DNA from: Corynebacterium aurimucosum
Lineage (GTDB): Bacteria > Actinomycetota > Actinomycetes > Mycobacteriales > Mycobacteriaceae
Direction: 5' to 3'
Assembly: GCF_030408555.1 (NCBI RefSeq)
Contig: NZ_CP047048.1
Span: 2,356,001-2,420,000 of the forward strand
Length of the DNA: 64,000 nt
Shown: piece after piece, positions 19,392 to 28,382 of the stretch
Position numbering within the stretch: position 1 is the first letter of the stretch
Layout: the number at the start of each line of letters is the position of its first letter
Notes under the pieces: model-generated
Seen by the model: the letters and a program-made list of their open reading frames with translations, nothing else
Databases searched by the model: none
What the model was told of the DNA's origin: nothing
Program-made: the position numbers and the translations under genes

Positions 19392-19691
19392 ATGCAGAAC
19401 GTACAACCCACTGAAGTACCTGAAAGCGCCCAGCTCATCGACGTCCGCGAGGACCACGAGTGGAACACCGAGCATGCCCAAGGCGCCACGCACATCCCGA
19501 TGGGAGACCTCGTAGAGCGCCTCGACGAGATTGACCCAGACCGCGATATCTACGTCATCTGCCATGCAGGCGGGCGCAGCATGCAGGTCTGCCAGTACCT
19601 CGAGCACGCGAAAGGCTGGGACGTCATCAACGTCGACGGCGGCACGGACGCATGGAAGGCCCAAAGCCGCCCCATGGTTTACCCAAACTAA
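19392..19691 (+). CDS. Single-domain rhodanese-like sulfurtransferase
   Basis: About 99 residues with the rhodanese fold signature SAQLIDVREDHEWNTEH and the active-site loop CHAGGRS, whose cysteine can carry persulfide. The C-terminal WDVINVDGGTDAW is typical of single-domain rhodaneses. TAAGCT at 19379-19384 lies 7 nt before the ATG at 19392, suggesting a leaderless transcript; a GTG at 19386 is also in frame. Substrate is unknown. Confidence 0.88.
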   Translation: MQNVQPTEVPESAQLIDVREDHEWNTEHAQGATHIPMGDLVERLDEIDPDRDIYVICHAGGRSMQVCQYLEHAKGWDVINVDGGTDAWKAQSRPMVYPN

Positions 19692-19745
19692 TGGGCCATA
19701 ACCCATGATTTAAGTTTGCTACGGTAGGCGCGTAGTATCGTCGGC

Positions 19746-20222
19746 ATGCCTACCTTTAACTCCGTATCGATTCCCACCTCGCTCCTAGAGTCCCCCTCCT
19801 TCCAGCTGGAGCGCCTCCGCCGCCGCACCCGCGAGGGCGTCGAGGCCGCACTACAAACGCAGAAGACCACCCTGCGCGAGTACTGGGTTCTCACCTGCCT
19901 GGTTGCGGAAGCCGCGTCCTCCCAGTCCGCACTATCGGAAACCTTGGCCATTGACGCTTCCGACATGGTGCGCCTGCTGGATTCACTGGAGTCTCGCAAT
20001 TGGGTTAAGCGTGAGCGTGACTCCAAGGACCGCCGCCGCCAAATCATTGCCTCCACCAAGAAAGGCGTGAAGGCGCACAAAGAGCTCACCGTTTTGGTAG
20101 CGAAGGCCGAGGACGAAGCCCTCGACGCGTCCACCAACAAGCAGCTCAAGCACCTGCGCAAACTGGCCACCGCCATCATCGCGGCGGACACACCTGCCGA
20201 TACAGAAAGCAGTGATGCTTAA
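19746..20222 (+). CDS. MarR-family transcriptional regulator
   Basis: A 158-residue protein with the winged-helix pattern of MarR regulators: YWVLTCLVAEAASSQSALSE, then DASDMVRLLDSLESRNWVKRERDSKDRR (recognition helix and wing), ending in a dimerization helix. TAGTAT at 19733-19738 lies 7 nt before the ATG (leaderless candidate). The stop codon abuts the ATG of the Pls-like synthetase, so the regulator and the synthetase are co-transcribed and probably translationally coupled. It may control that operon in response to a small ligand (inference). Confidence 0.85.
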   Translation: MPTFNSVSIPTSLLESPSFQLERLRRRTREGVEAALQTQKTTLREYWVLTCLVAEAASSQSALSETLAIDASDMVRLLDSLESRNWVKRERDSKDRRRQIIASTKKGVKAHKELTVLVAKAEDEALDASTNKQLKHLRKLATAIIAADTPADTESSDA

Positions 20223-23200
20223 ATGACGGAACCCGATAATCTTCCTAGTACAGGGGGCCGCCACGCCCTGCGCACAGACGAGCCCGAGATCCCAGTAATG
20301 CCCGAGGTCCCCGAGCACTATCTCCTTGGTGATGAGGCCGCACCGGCGCGCACCCTCTGGGACATCGTTAAGACCACAGCAGAGCACTTCCCCGAGGCTG
20401 CTGCCCTCGACGACGGTGAAATCCTCACCTACGCCGAGCTGCTTGCCGACGTCTCCGCGTGGGCCACCGAACTCTACGCCAGCGGTGTGCGCCGTGGCGA
20501 CCGCATCGGCATCCGCATGACCTCGGGCAAGCGCGAGCTCTACCTGGCCATCCTGGCCACGCTCGCCGCCGGCGCGGCCTACGTGCCCGTCGATGCCGAC
20601 GACCCCGACGAGCGCGCCGAGATGGTCTTCGGCGAGGCCGACATCGATGGTGTGTTCACCGACGAAGGTTTCCGCATGTTGCGGGAGGGCGGGGCGCGGA
20701 TGGCGCGCCCCGCGTTCGACGAAAAGGATGGCGGTGGAGATGGCGTCCCCTTCGAGGAACCGCGACCCGAAGACACCGCGTGGATCATCTTCACCTCCGG
20801 CTCAACGGGTAAGCCCAAGGGCGTGGCCGTAAGCCACCGCTCCGCGGCCGCCTTCGTTGATGCCGAGGCTGCCCTCTTTTTGGTGGATAGCCCGCACGGT
20901 CCGCTCGGTCCGGAGGACCGCGTCCTGGCTGGCCTTTCTGTAGCCTTCGATGCCTCCTGCGAGGAAATGTGGCTGGCCTGGGGCCACGGTGCCTGCTTGG
21001 TTCCGGCCCCGCGCTCGCTGGTGCGCTCCGGCATGGACTTAGGTCCCTGGCTGATTCGCCGTGACATCACGGTGGTCTCCACCGTCCCAACCTTGGCCGG
21101 CCTCTGGCCCGCCGAGGCCCTGGACAACATCCGCCTCCTCATCGTCGGCGGCGAAGCCTGCTCCCAAGAGCTCACGGACCGCCTGGCCACCGAGGACCGC
21201 GAGATGTGGAATACCTACGGCCCCACCGAGGCCACGGTCGTGGCCTGCGCGCAGCGCATGTTGCCTGGACGACCTGTCTCGATTGGGTTGCCGCTGAAGG
21301 GTTGGGATCTGGTGGTCGTCGACAAGCACGGCGTTCCCGTAAACATCGGTGAGGTAGGCGAACTCGTCATCGGTGGTGTGGGCCTGGCTGCCTACCTAGA
21401 CCCGGTGAAGGATGCGGAGAAGTACGCGCCGCTGGAGTCCCTGGGCTGGGAGCGCGCCTACCGCACCGGTGACCACGTGCGCCTGGAAGAGGACGGCCTG
21501 TACTTTGTGGGCCGCGTCGATGACCAGGTCAAGATTGGTGGCCGCCGCATCGAACTCGGTGAGGTCGAAGCTAACGTCGCCGCGTTGCCGAACGTGTACA
21601 ACTCCGCCGTGGCCGTGCAGAAGACACCGGGCGGCGAGTCCGTGCTCGTCGGCTACGTCTCCCTGGATGACCCGGATGCCGGCTTCGACCACGAGGCCGC
21701 GCACGCCCGCCTGGCGGAGTCCATGCCGGCAGCGCTCGTCCCGCGCATCTGCGTCATGGAGGAGCTACCGATTCGCACCTCCGGCAAGGTGGATAAGAAA
21801 GCCCTGCCGTGGCCGCTGCCGGGAGTGGGCGTGGAGGCAGACGGCCTCAACCCCACCGAGCAGTGGCTGGCGGAGCTGTGGGTGGACACCCTGGGTGTTT
21901 CCGTGGAGGACGTCAACGCTGACTTCTTCTCCCTCGGCGGCACCTCGCTGGCCGCGGCGACTTTGGTCGGCCGCATCCGCGAGCGCTTCCCCACCGTGGC
22001 CGTGCGCGATCTCTACGACCACCCGCGCCTGGGCTCCCTGGCGGAGCAGCTTGCCGGTGCCGAGTCCGTCGAGGACGCCGGGCCCGCGCGCGAGGTGAAG
22101 CCCGTCGGCGTCGGCACGCGCCTCGCGCAAACACTCATCCAGATCCCCGTGATGACGCTGGCCGCCACGACGTGGCTGGCCTGGCTGCTGCTGGGCTCCA
22201 ACCTGGCGAACCTGCTGGGCGTGGAGTGGGCCATGACCACGCCATGGTGGCTGGTCATCCTCCTTATCGTCATCTTTGTCACCCCCATCGGCCGCATCCC
22301 CATCGGTGGTTTCGGCGCGCGGCTGATCACCGCCGGCATTACGCCCGGCGAATACCCGCGCGGCGGCTCCACGCACCTGCGCATTTGGGCAGCGGAGCGC
22401 TGGGCCGATGCTTCTGGCTCGCGCTCGATTGCGGGCGCGACGTGGGTCAATAACTATGCCCGCGCGCTGGGAGTGAAGATGGGCCGCGGAGTGGACCTGC
22501 ACTCGCTGCCTCCTGTAACGGGTCTGCTAACCCTGGGCAAGCACGCCGCGATTGAGCCCGAGGTCGATCTCTCCGGCTACTGGCTCGACGGCGATATCCT
22601 GCGCGTCGGCGCCATTGAGGTCAAGGAAGGTGCTCGCGTGGGCGCGCGCTCGACGCTGCTTCCAGGCACCGTCGTGGGCAAGGATGCCCACGTCGAGGCC
22701 GGCTCCACCGTCACTGGGCGCAAGAAGATCAAGGACGGTCAGCGTTGGTCCGGCTCGCCCGCCAAGAAGGTGGGCCGCTCCAAGCATCGCTTCCCGTCGC
22801 ATGCCCCGAAGCGCCGCCCGTGGTGGGTAGCCATCTACGGCGCTACTTCTATCCTGCTGGCCCTCCAGCCCATCGTGGCGCTGGCCGTGGGTGCTGCCGT
22901 GGTCGTTGCCCTCATCGCGGTGACCGAGGGCTCTGCCTTCGTCGGCTCCATCTTCTTCGCCCCGCTGGGCGCGCTTGCGGCATTCGCCACCTTCATGCTG
23001 CAAACCTGGCTAGGCGTGCGCATCCTCTCACTGGGCATCAAGCCCGGTGTGGCACCGGTGCGCTCCGCCAAGGGCTGGCGCCTGTGGGCCATCGAACGCC
23101 TCATGGACGAGGCCCGCACGCAGCTCTTTCCCATCTATGCCTCGCAGCTCACCCCAGCGTGGCTGCGTTCCTTGGGCGCGACGATTGGCAAGGACGTGGA

Positions 23201-24209
23201 GATTTCCACGGCCGTCATGGTGCCCAAGCTCACCGAGGTCAAGGACGGTGCGTTCCTGGCGGATGACACCATGATCGGCGGCTATGAGCTCGGTGGCGGG
23301 TGGATGCTCACGGGTGAGACCAAGGTGGGCAAGCGTTCCTTCGTGGGCAACTCCGGCATCACCGGACCCGGACGCAAACTATCGAAGAACTCACTAGTTG
23401 CCGTACTCTCCTCGACGCCGAAGAAGACCAAGTCCGGTGCTAACTGGTGGGGTTCCCCGCCGGAGCGCATGCGCCGCGTGGAGGCCCACGTGGACGGTGT
23501 GGAGGGCGAATCCCTCACCTATAACCCGGGCTTTGGGGTCAAGGCCGCGCGTGGTGCGATTGAAACCATGCGCCTGCTGGCTCCGATGACCTCGGCCATG
23601 TTGCTGGCGGGCACGTTGGCATCGCTCTACGCTCTTGCCGACGCCCTCGGCATCGCCACCGCCTGGGCCCTCGGCGGCCTCATCCTCATGGTGGCGGGCG
23701 CCATCGCGATGGCGATCACCGTGGCGGTCAAGTGGATCTGCGTGGGCACGCAGACCGCTGGCGACCACCCTCTGTGGTCCGCCTTCGTGTGGCTCAACGA
23801 GCTGCAGGACACCTTCGTGGAGGCGGTGGCCGCCCCGTGGTTCTTTACTCACACCTATGGCATGGGCGAAATCAACCAGGGCCTGCGCGCGCTGGGCGTG
23901 ACGATTGGCCGCGGCGCCTGGATCGATTCCTACTGGTTCCCGGAGACGGACCTGTGCTTTGTGGGCGAAGGCGCGTCCGTCGGCCCGGGCACCGTGGTGC
24001 AAACGCACCTCTTCCAGGACCGCGTCATGAGCCTAGATACCGTCACCATCAAGGCCGGCGCTACCCTGGGCTCGCATTCGGTGGCGCTGCCGGCCTCGGT
24101 CATCGGCAGCGTGGCAACGGTTGGCCCCGGCTCCTTGGTGATGCGTGGCGACCAGGTTCCGAGCAACTCCGAGTGGCAGGGAAACCCTATCGAGCCCTGG
24201 AAGAAATAG
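20223..24209 (+). CDS. Pls/PosA-family amino-acid polymer synthetase (NRPS-like)
   Basis: A 1328-residue protein with the epsilon-poly-lysine-synthetase architecture: an adenylation domain (~60-540) with LTYAEL, AGAAYVPVD, IIFTSGSTGKPKG, FDAS, NTYGPTE, YRTGDH and GRVDDQVKIGGRRIELGE; SGKVDKK with the catalytic lysine; a carrier domain with FFSLGGTSL (Ser575); then a membrane part of about six TM segments alternating with three left-handed beta-helix-like soluble domains. There is no condensation or thioesterase domain. Aligning to GrsA by eye, the ten pocket positions read D-A-E-S-I-G-T-V-V-K; Glu at the third position and the overall pattern suggest a basic substrate such as lysine. It is coupled to a MarR gene and ends at a strong terminator. 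Confidence 0.88.
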   Translation: MTEPDNLPSTGGRHALRTDEPEIPVMPEVPEHYLLGDEAAPARTLWDIVKTTAEHFPEAAALDDGEILTYAELLADVSAWATELYASGVRRGDRIGIRMTSGKRELYLAILATLAAGAAYVPVDADDPDERAEMVFGEADIDGVFTDEGFRMLREGGARMARPAFDEKDGGGDGVPFEEPRPEDTAWIIFTSGSTGKPKGVAVSHRSAAAFVDAEAALFLVDSPHGPLGPEDRVLAGLSVAFDASCEEMWLAWGHGACLVPAPRSLVRSGMDLGPWLIRRDITVVSTVPTLAGLWPAEALDNIRLLIVGGEACSQELTDRLATEDREMWNTYGPTEATVVACAQRMLPGRPVSIGLPLKGWDLVVVDKHGVPVNIGEVGELVIGGVGLAAYLDPVKDAEKYAPLESLGWERAYRTGDHVRLEEDGLYFVGRVDDQVKIGGRRIELGEVEANVAALPNVYNSAVAVQKTPGGESVLVGYVSLDDPDAGFDHEAAHARLAESMPAALVPRICVMEELPIRTSGKVDKKALPWPLPGVGVEADGLNPTEQWLAELWVDTLGVSVEDVNADFFSLGGTSLAAATLVGRIRERFPTVAVRDLYDHPRLGSLAEQLAGAESVEDAGPAREVKPVGVGTRLAQTLIQIPVMTLAATTWLAWLLLGSNLANLLGVEWAMTTPWWLVILLIVIFVTPIGRIPIGGFGARLITAGITPGEYPRGGSTHLRIWAAERWADASGSRSIAGATWVNNYARALGVKMGRGVDLHSLPPVTGLLTLGKHAAIEPEVDLSGYWLDGDILRVGAIEVKEGARVGARSTLLPGTVVGKDAHVEAGSTVTGRKKIKDGQRWSGSPAKKVGRSKHRFPSHAPKRRPWWVAIYGATSILLALQPIVALAVGAAVVVALIAVTEGSAFVGSIFFAPLGALAAFATFMLQTWLGVRILSLGIKPGVAPVRSAKGWRLWAIERLMDEARTQLFPIYASQLTPAWLRSLGATIGKDVEISTAVMVPKLTEVKDGAFLADDTMIGGYELGGGWMLTGETKVGKRSFVGNSGITGPGRKLSKNSLVAVLSSTPKKTKSGANWWGSPPERMRRVEAHVDGVEGESLTYNPGFGVKAARGAIETMRLLAPMTSAMLLAGTLASLYALADALGIATAWALGGLILMVAGAIAMAITVAVKWICVGTQTAGDHPLWSAFVWLNELQDTFVEAVAAPWFFTHTYGMGEINQGLRALGVTIGRGAWIDSYWFPETDLCFVGEGASVGPGTVVQTHLFQDRVMSLDTVTIKAGATLGSHSVALPASVIGSVATVGPGSLVMRGDQVPSNSEWQGNPIEPWKK

Positions 24210-24220
24210 ATAAAAAAATA

Positions 24221-24255
24221 AAGGAGGCGGCAGGTTTACCTGCCGCCTCCTTTTA
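24221..24255 (+). terminator. Strong intrinsic terminator after the Pls-like gene
   Basis: AAGGAGGCGGCAGGT pairs perfectly over 15 bp with ACCTGCCGCCTCCTT across a 2-nt loop and runs into TTTT. The A-rich 5' side (ATAAAAAAATAAAGG) makes it usable in the reverse direction as well, where the convergent ppk2 gene ends. Confidence 0.9.
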
Positions 24256-24291
24256 TGCCTGACTCGCTAATGAGCGGTCGGGGTGCCGTGA

Positions 24292-25191
24292 TTAGTCACC
24301 GATCTGGTCGCGACCGCGCTTGACAATCTTGTCATCCACCTGGTCAACGAGCTCGTGGTCCTTGTTGGTGTACTCAAACTTGGAGAGCACGTAGCGCATC
24401 GCGTTGATGCGGGCACGCTTCTTGTCGTTGGATTTAATGGTGATCCACGGAGACTCTTCCGTATCGGTGTAGCGGAACTGCTCCTCCTTGGCGCGGGTGT
24501 AATCATCCCACTTATCCAAGGACGCTAGGTCCATGGGCGAAAGCTTCCACTGACGGACGGGGTCAATCTGGCGAATAGCGAAGCGAGTGCGCTGTTCCTT
24601 GCGAGTCACGGAGAACCATAGCTTAGTCAGCGAAATGCCAGAGCCGAGAATCATGTTCTCCAGCATCGGCACCTCGCGCAGGAACTCTGCGTGCTGGGAC
24701 TCTGTGCAGAAGCCCATGACGCGCTCCACACCGGAGCGGTTGTACCAGGAGCGGTCGAAGAAAACGATTTCACCACCGGACGGGAAGTGCTGAATATAGC
24801 GCTGGAAGTACCACGACGTGGACTCGCGCGGGGAAGGCTTCTCCAGCGCCACGGTGCGCGCACCACGCGGGTTGAGGTGCTCGTTGAAACGCTTAATGGT
24901 GCCGCCCTTACCCGCGGCATCGCGGCCCTCGAAGAGGATAATGTGGCGCTGGCCGGTTTCCTTCGTCCAGTTCTGCCATTTCAGCAGCTCAATCTGCAGG
25001 GCGCGCTTGATGGATTCGTACTCATCGCGCGTCATGCGCTCCTCGTACGGGTAGTTCTCGCGCCAAGTCTCGACAGGCGAGCCATCCGGCATGATCAGCG
25101 AGGGATCATCTTCATCAGAGTCATCGACGACGTAGCCGTCGGTCTGCGCAAGGTCGATCTCGGGGAGTTCGTCGTCTTTAATGTCAGCCAT
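24292..25191 (-). CDS. ppk2: Polyphosphate kinase 2
   Basis: A 299-residue PPK2. It has Walker A FEGRDAAGKGGTIKRF, the acidic/lid region GEIVFFDRSWYNRSGVERV and the intervening NPRGARTVALEKPSPRE. These enzymes transfer phosphate between polyphosphate and nucleotides (GDP/ADP). The frame is open to 25455, but homology begins at MADIKDDELPEIDL; the ATG at 25191 lies 7 nt after TAGAAT, suggesting a leaderless mRNA. It converges on the Pls-like gene and shares the terminator region. The longer frame upstream reads through a palindromic repeat and is not coding. Confidence 0.92.
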   Translation of the reverse strand: MADIKDDELPEIDLAQTDGYVVDDSDEDDPSLIMPDGSPVETWRENYPYEERMTRDEYESIKRALQIELLKWQNWTKETGQRHIILFEGRDAAGKGGTIKRFNEHLNPRGARTVALEKPSPRESTSWYFQRYIQHFPSGGEIVFFDRSWYNRSGVERVMGFCTESQHAEFLREVPMLENMILGSGISLTKLWFSVTRKEQRTRFAIRQIDPVRQWKLSPMDLASLDKWDDYTRAKEEQFRYTDTEESPWITIKSNDKKRARINAMRYVLSKFEYTNKDHELVDQVDDKIVKRGRDQIGD

Positions 25192-25294
25192 ACCTTTAAT
25201 TCTATCTAGGAAGCAGACATCTGGCGTGATAAAAGAAGTTGTAGCCGCGTGATTTACCCCCGTATGCCCGATGGGCGGCAGCATCCGCCCAGAA

Positions 25295-25365
25295 TGTACG
25301 TTTCTAACAATTAGTGCCCCCAAAAGTCGGGCGAGATCTGGGGGCTTAAATGATCGTTCCGTACC
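25295..25365. repeat. Diverged palindromic element (71 bp)
   Basis: TGTACGTTTCTAACAATTAG at the left and the right arm CTTAAATGATCGTTCCGTACC form an imperfect inverted repeat with the GTACG ends and GCCCCC/GGGGGC inner steps seen in the element 17 bp further on. It looks like a decayed family member. Confidence 0.55.
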
Positions 25366-25382
25366 CGCCGCGCGTACACGTT

Positions 25383-25448
25383 GGTACGTTTTCGCACGCA
25401 AGCTCATGAAACCGCCTGGTTTCGGGGGCTTATTTGCGAAAACGTACC
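25383..25448. repeat. 66-bp palindromic element, copy 2
   Basis: Starts GGTACGTTTTCGCACGCAAG and ends CTTATTTGCGAAAACGTACC. The outer 13 bp are perfect inverted repeats; the inner arms (AAGCTC / GGGGCTT) are imperfect. Length and ends equal those of the elements at 12851 and 39755. Confidence 0.82.
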
Positions 25449-25525
25449 ACGCCACCGCGCTGGCCGAACTCAGTCCGGCGGCCCAGTCCTAGGCATCCGT
25501 CCGACGGCGAATTTCGGAAATGGGA

Positions 25526-25556
25526 AACCCCGCTGCCCAAATGGGTCAGCGGGGTT
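25526..25556 (-). terminator. Terminator after the porA-like gene
   Basis: AACCCCGCTG and CAGCGGGGTT form a perfect 10-bp stem with an 11-nt loop, 32 bp downstream of the porA-like stop on the minus strand. The following TCCC is not U-rich, so strength is uncertain. Confidence 0.65.
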
Positions 25557-25587
25557 AGCGCTTAGTACTGCGTGAGCAGCGTGCTTT

Positions 25588-25692
25588 TTAGAGCAGGCCG
25601 ATCAGCTTGGAAGCGCCGGAAGCCATGTCGCCCAGGTTGTAGAAAATGTTGAGCAGGAGGCCGATGATGCCGGAGGAAGAAAGGGTACCCAT
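25588..25692 (-). CDS. porA: PorA-like cell-wall channel peptide, 34 residues
   Basis: A very small gene encoding 34 residues, beginning MGTLSSSGIIGLLLN and ending SGASKLIGLL. AAGGAG lies 6 nt before the ATG. The peptide is an amphipathic/hydrophobic helix with a serine-rich start and the GLL end recalled from C. glutamicum PorA (45 residues). It lies just after the PorH-like gene and downstream of groEL, the same gene order as the C. glutamicum porH-porA locus. PorA and PorH together form the main cation-selective channel in the mycolate outer membrane and are O-mycoloylated on serine in C. glutamicum. It is shorter than the known protein. Confidence 0.72.
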   Translation of the reverse strand: MGTLSSSGIIGLLLNIFYNLGDMASGASKLIGLL

Positions 25693-25750
25693 TTGAAATC
25701 TCCTTGGGATTGAAAGTGTGTGTTTAGTGCTGCCCTAAAGGGAAGCTAGT

Positions 25751-25933
25751 TTACTTCTTGGAGGACAGAGCCTCGAGAGCGGAGGTGTTCGGCTTAACAA
25801 CGAAGGAGTCACCCTGCTGAGCAGCGCCGGAGATAGCGTCGAAGACGCCAGCGAAGCCGGTGAAGAGCTTCTTGATGCCGTCAGCGAAGGTAGCGAAGTT
25901 ACCGAGCTGGTCACCGATGAAAGAAAGATCCAT
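25751..25933 (-). CDS. porH: PorH-like cell-wall channel peptide
   Basis: A 60-residue peptide starting MDLSFIGDQLGNFATFADGI, close in start and size to C. glutamicum PorH (57 residues, MDLSLLKETLGNYETF as I remember it). It has no signal peptide and forms one amphipathic helix. GAGGAG lies 6 nt upstream of the ATG. The porA-like gene follows after 58 bp. These peptides assemble into the heteromeric channel of the outer mycolate layer. A serine near the C-terminus (ALSSKK) could be the mycoloylation site, which is inference. Confidence 0.8.
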   Translation of the reverse strand: MDLSFIGDQLGNFATFADGIKKLFTGFAGVFDAISGAAQQGDSFVVKPNTSALEALSSKK

Positions 25934-26106
25934 TGTGGTCTCCTCTTGTGAAGTCCGGGTAAAGAGATTGCCCGGAGGGGGTTTGCGGTTTTGCAGACAC
26001 CCTCAGCGGGCGTCACAAGGAACTATTTTGGCACACCACTGACACATTGCAAGTGAATTCGTGGGTGATTTTTCGCGCAAAGCGCTCCGAAAATCAGAAT
26101 CACTTT

Positions 26107-26337
26107 TCAGGTTATTAATTCATCTTCTATTAACCCAGCCTGCAACAACGCGCCTATCTGCAGAAATAGGGAGCGCTCGAAATGAAGGCTTAAGAAATCT
26201 TCCTCAGAACGTAACGTTAGCTCCCTGAACCACGATTCATAGGCTTGCTTTACAGAGTAAACTCGCGAAATATTTTTCGCCGAAGCACCCCGAATTACCC
26301 CTATTCGGGGTGCTATAAGGACACAAAAGTGTCTCAA
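26107..26337 (-). CDS. Doubtful small ORF, 76 codons
   Basis: An open frame with a TTG start and no obvious ribosome site, encoding MRHFCVLIAPRIGVIRG and a helical C-terminal part. Its first third contains a near-perfect hairpin (26284-26314), which argues against coding. I recognise no family. The low GC might mean foreign origin or simply non-coding DNA. Reported because it is the only frame of any length in a 495-bp gap. Confidence 0.2.
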   Translation of the reverse strand: MRHFCVLIAPRIGVIRGASAKNISRVYSVKQAYESWFRELTLRSEEDFLSLHFERSLFLQIGALLQAGLIEDELIT

Positions 26338-26346
26338 GAGGAAGAA

Positions 26347-26374
26347 AGCTCCCCACGGTCAACCGTGGGGAGCT
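26347..26374 (-). terminator. groEL terminator
   Basis: AGCTCCCCACGGT and ACCGTGGGGAGCT form a perfect 13-bp stem with a 2-nt loop. On the minus strand it is followed by TTTCTTCCTCTT, a reasonable U-rich tail, 55 bp after the groEL stop. Confidence 0.85.
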
Positions 26375-26428
26375 CGTAATTTGCTAAGGCCTGAAGCCGC
26401 AATGCACTTCAGGCCGGGAAGCTAAGGA

Positions 26429-28111
<1,683 letters not shown>

Positions 28112-28198
28112 TCACGTCTGATCTATGACGGACGCCCGCGACGGCACGGCTGGCGAGTGTTCTCCAGCCCCAACCACATAGATGATTCTGTTTATTTC

Positions 28199-28223
28199 TG
28201 GCACTTGCCATGTGGAAGTGCTA
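28199..28223. promoter_or_regulatory. CIRCE-like operator upstream of groEL
   Basis: On the minus strand the site reads TAGCACTT, nine bases, then AAGTGCCA, compared with the HrcA-binding consensus TTAGCACTC-N9-GAGTGCTAA. The spacing is exact and the C/G to T/A change is symmetrical in both half-sites. It lies about 120 bp before the groEL start. Confidence 0.75.
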
Positions 28224-28283
28224 GCGACCATTCTGACACTCAGCCCCCGCGACTGCAAGGTTCAACACGAACGCTATAAGCGA

Positions 28284-28372
28284 ACGGGCGGTGCATAAGC
28301 ACCGCCCATCAAAGTAAACTGCCCGCTAAATCGAACCGCCCGTTAAACCGAACCGCTCATCAACACGAAACC
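28284..28372. repeat. Hairpin plus four 17-18-bp tandem repeats between OPT gene and groEL
   Basis: GGGCGGTGC-ATAA-GCACCGCCC (28285-28306) is a perfect 9-bp hairpin. Next to it are four degenerate units: GCCCATCAAAGTAAACT, GCCCGCTAAATCGAACC, GCCCGTTAAACCGAACC and GCTCATCAACACGAAACC (28304-28372). They fill the space up to the OPT stop codon. The hairpin may act as the OPT terminator though no U-tract follows. Confidence 0.65.
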
Positions 28373-28382
28373 TTTATCGCGT

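Larger units (their letters stand above)
25192..25587. other. Intergenic region between ppk2 and porA-like gene
   Basis: About 400 bp without a convincing gene. It holds the ppk2 promoter region, the diverged palindrome at 25295-25365, the 66-bp palindrome at 25383-25448 and the porA terminator at 25526-25556. Short open frames here read through the palindromes and have no ribosome sites. Confidence 0.7.
25934..26428. other. AT-richer region between groEL and porH
   Basis: It holds the groEL terminator (26347-26374), a 12-bp-stem hairpin at 26284-26314, a doubtful 76-codon frame, and a probable porH promoter and leader. On the minus strand TTGCAA lies near 26050 and an AAAATAG box about 18 nt further. 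A TCCGGG/CCCGGA hairpin is in the leader. The segment 26040-26340 is clearly lower in GC than its surroundings. Confidence 0.5.

Noticed and set aside
25192..25455. 88-residue N-terminal extension of PPK2
   Set aside because: The extension reads through two palindromic elements; PPK2 homology and a -10 box point to the ATG at 25191.
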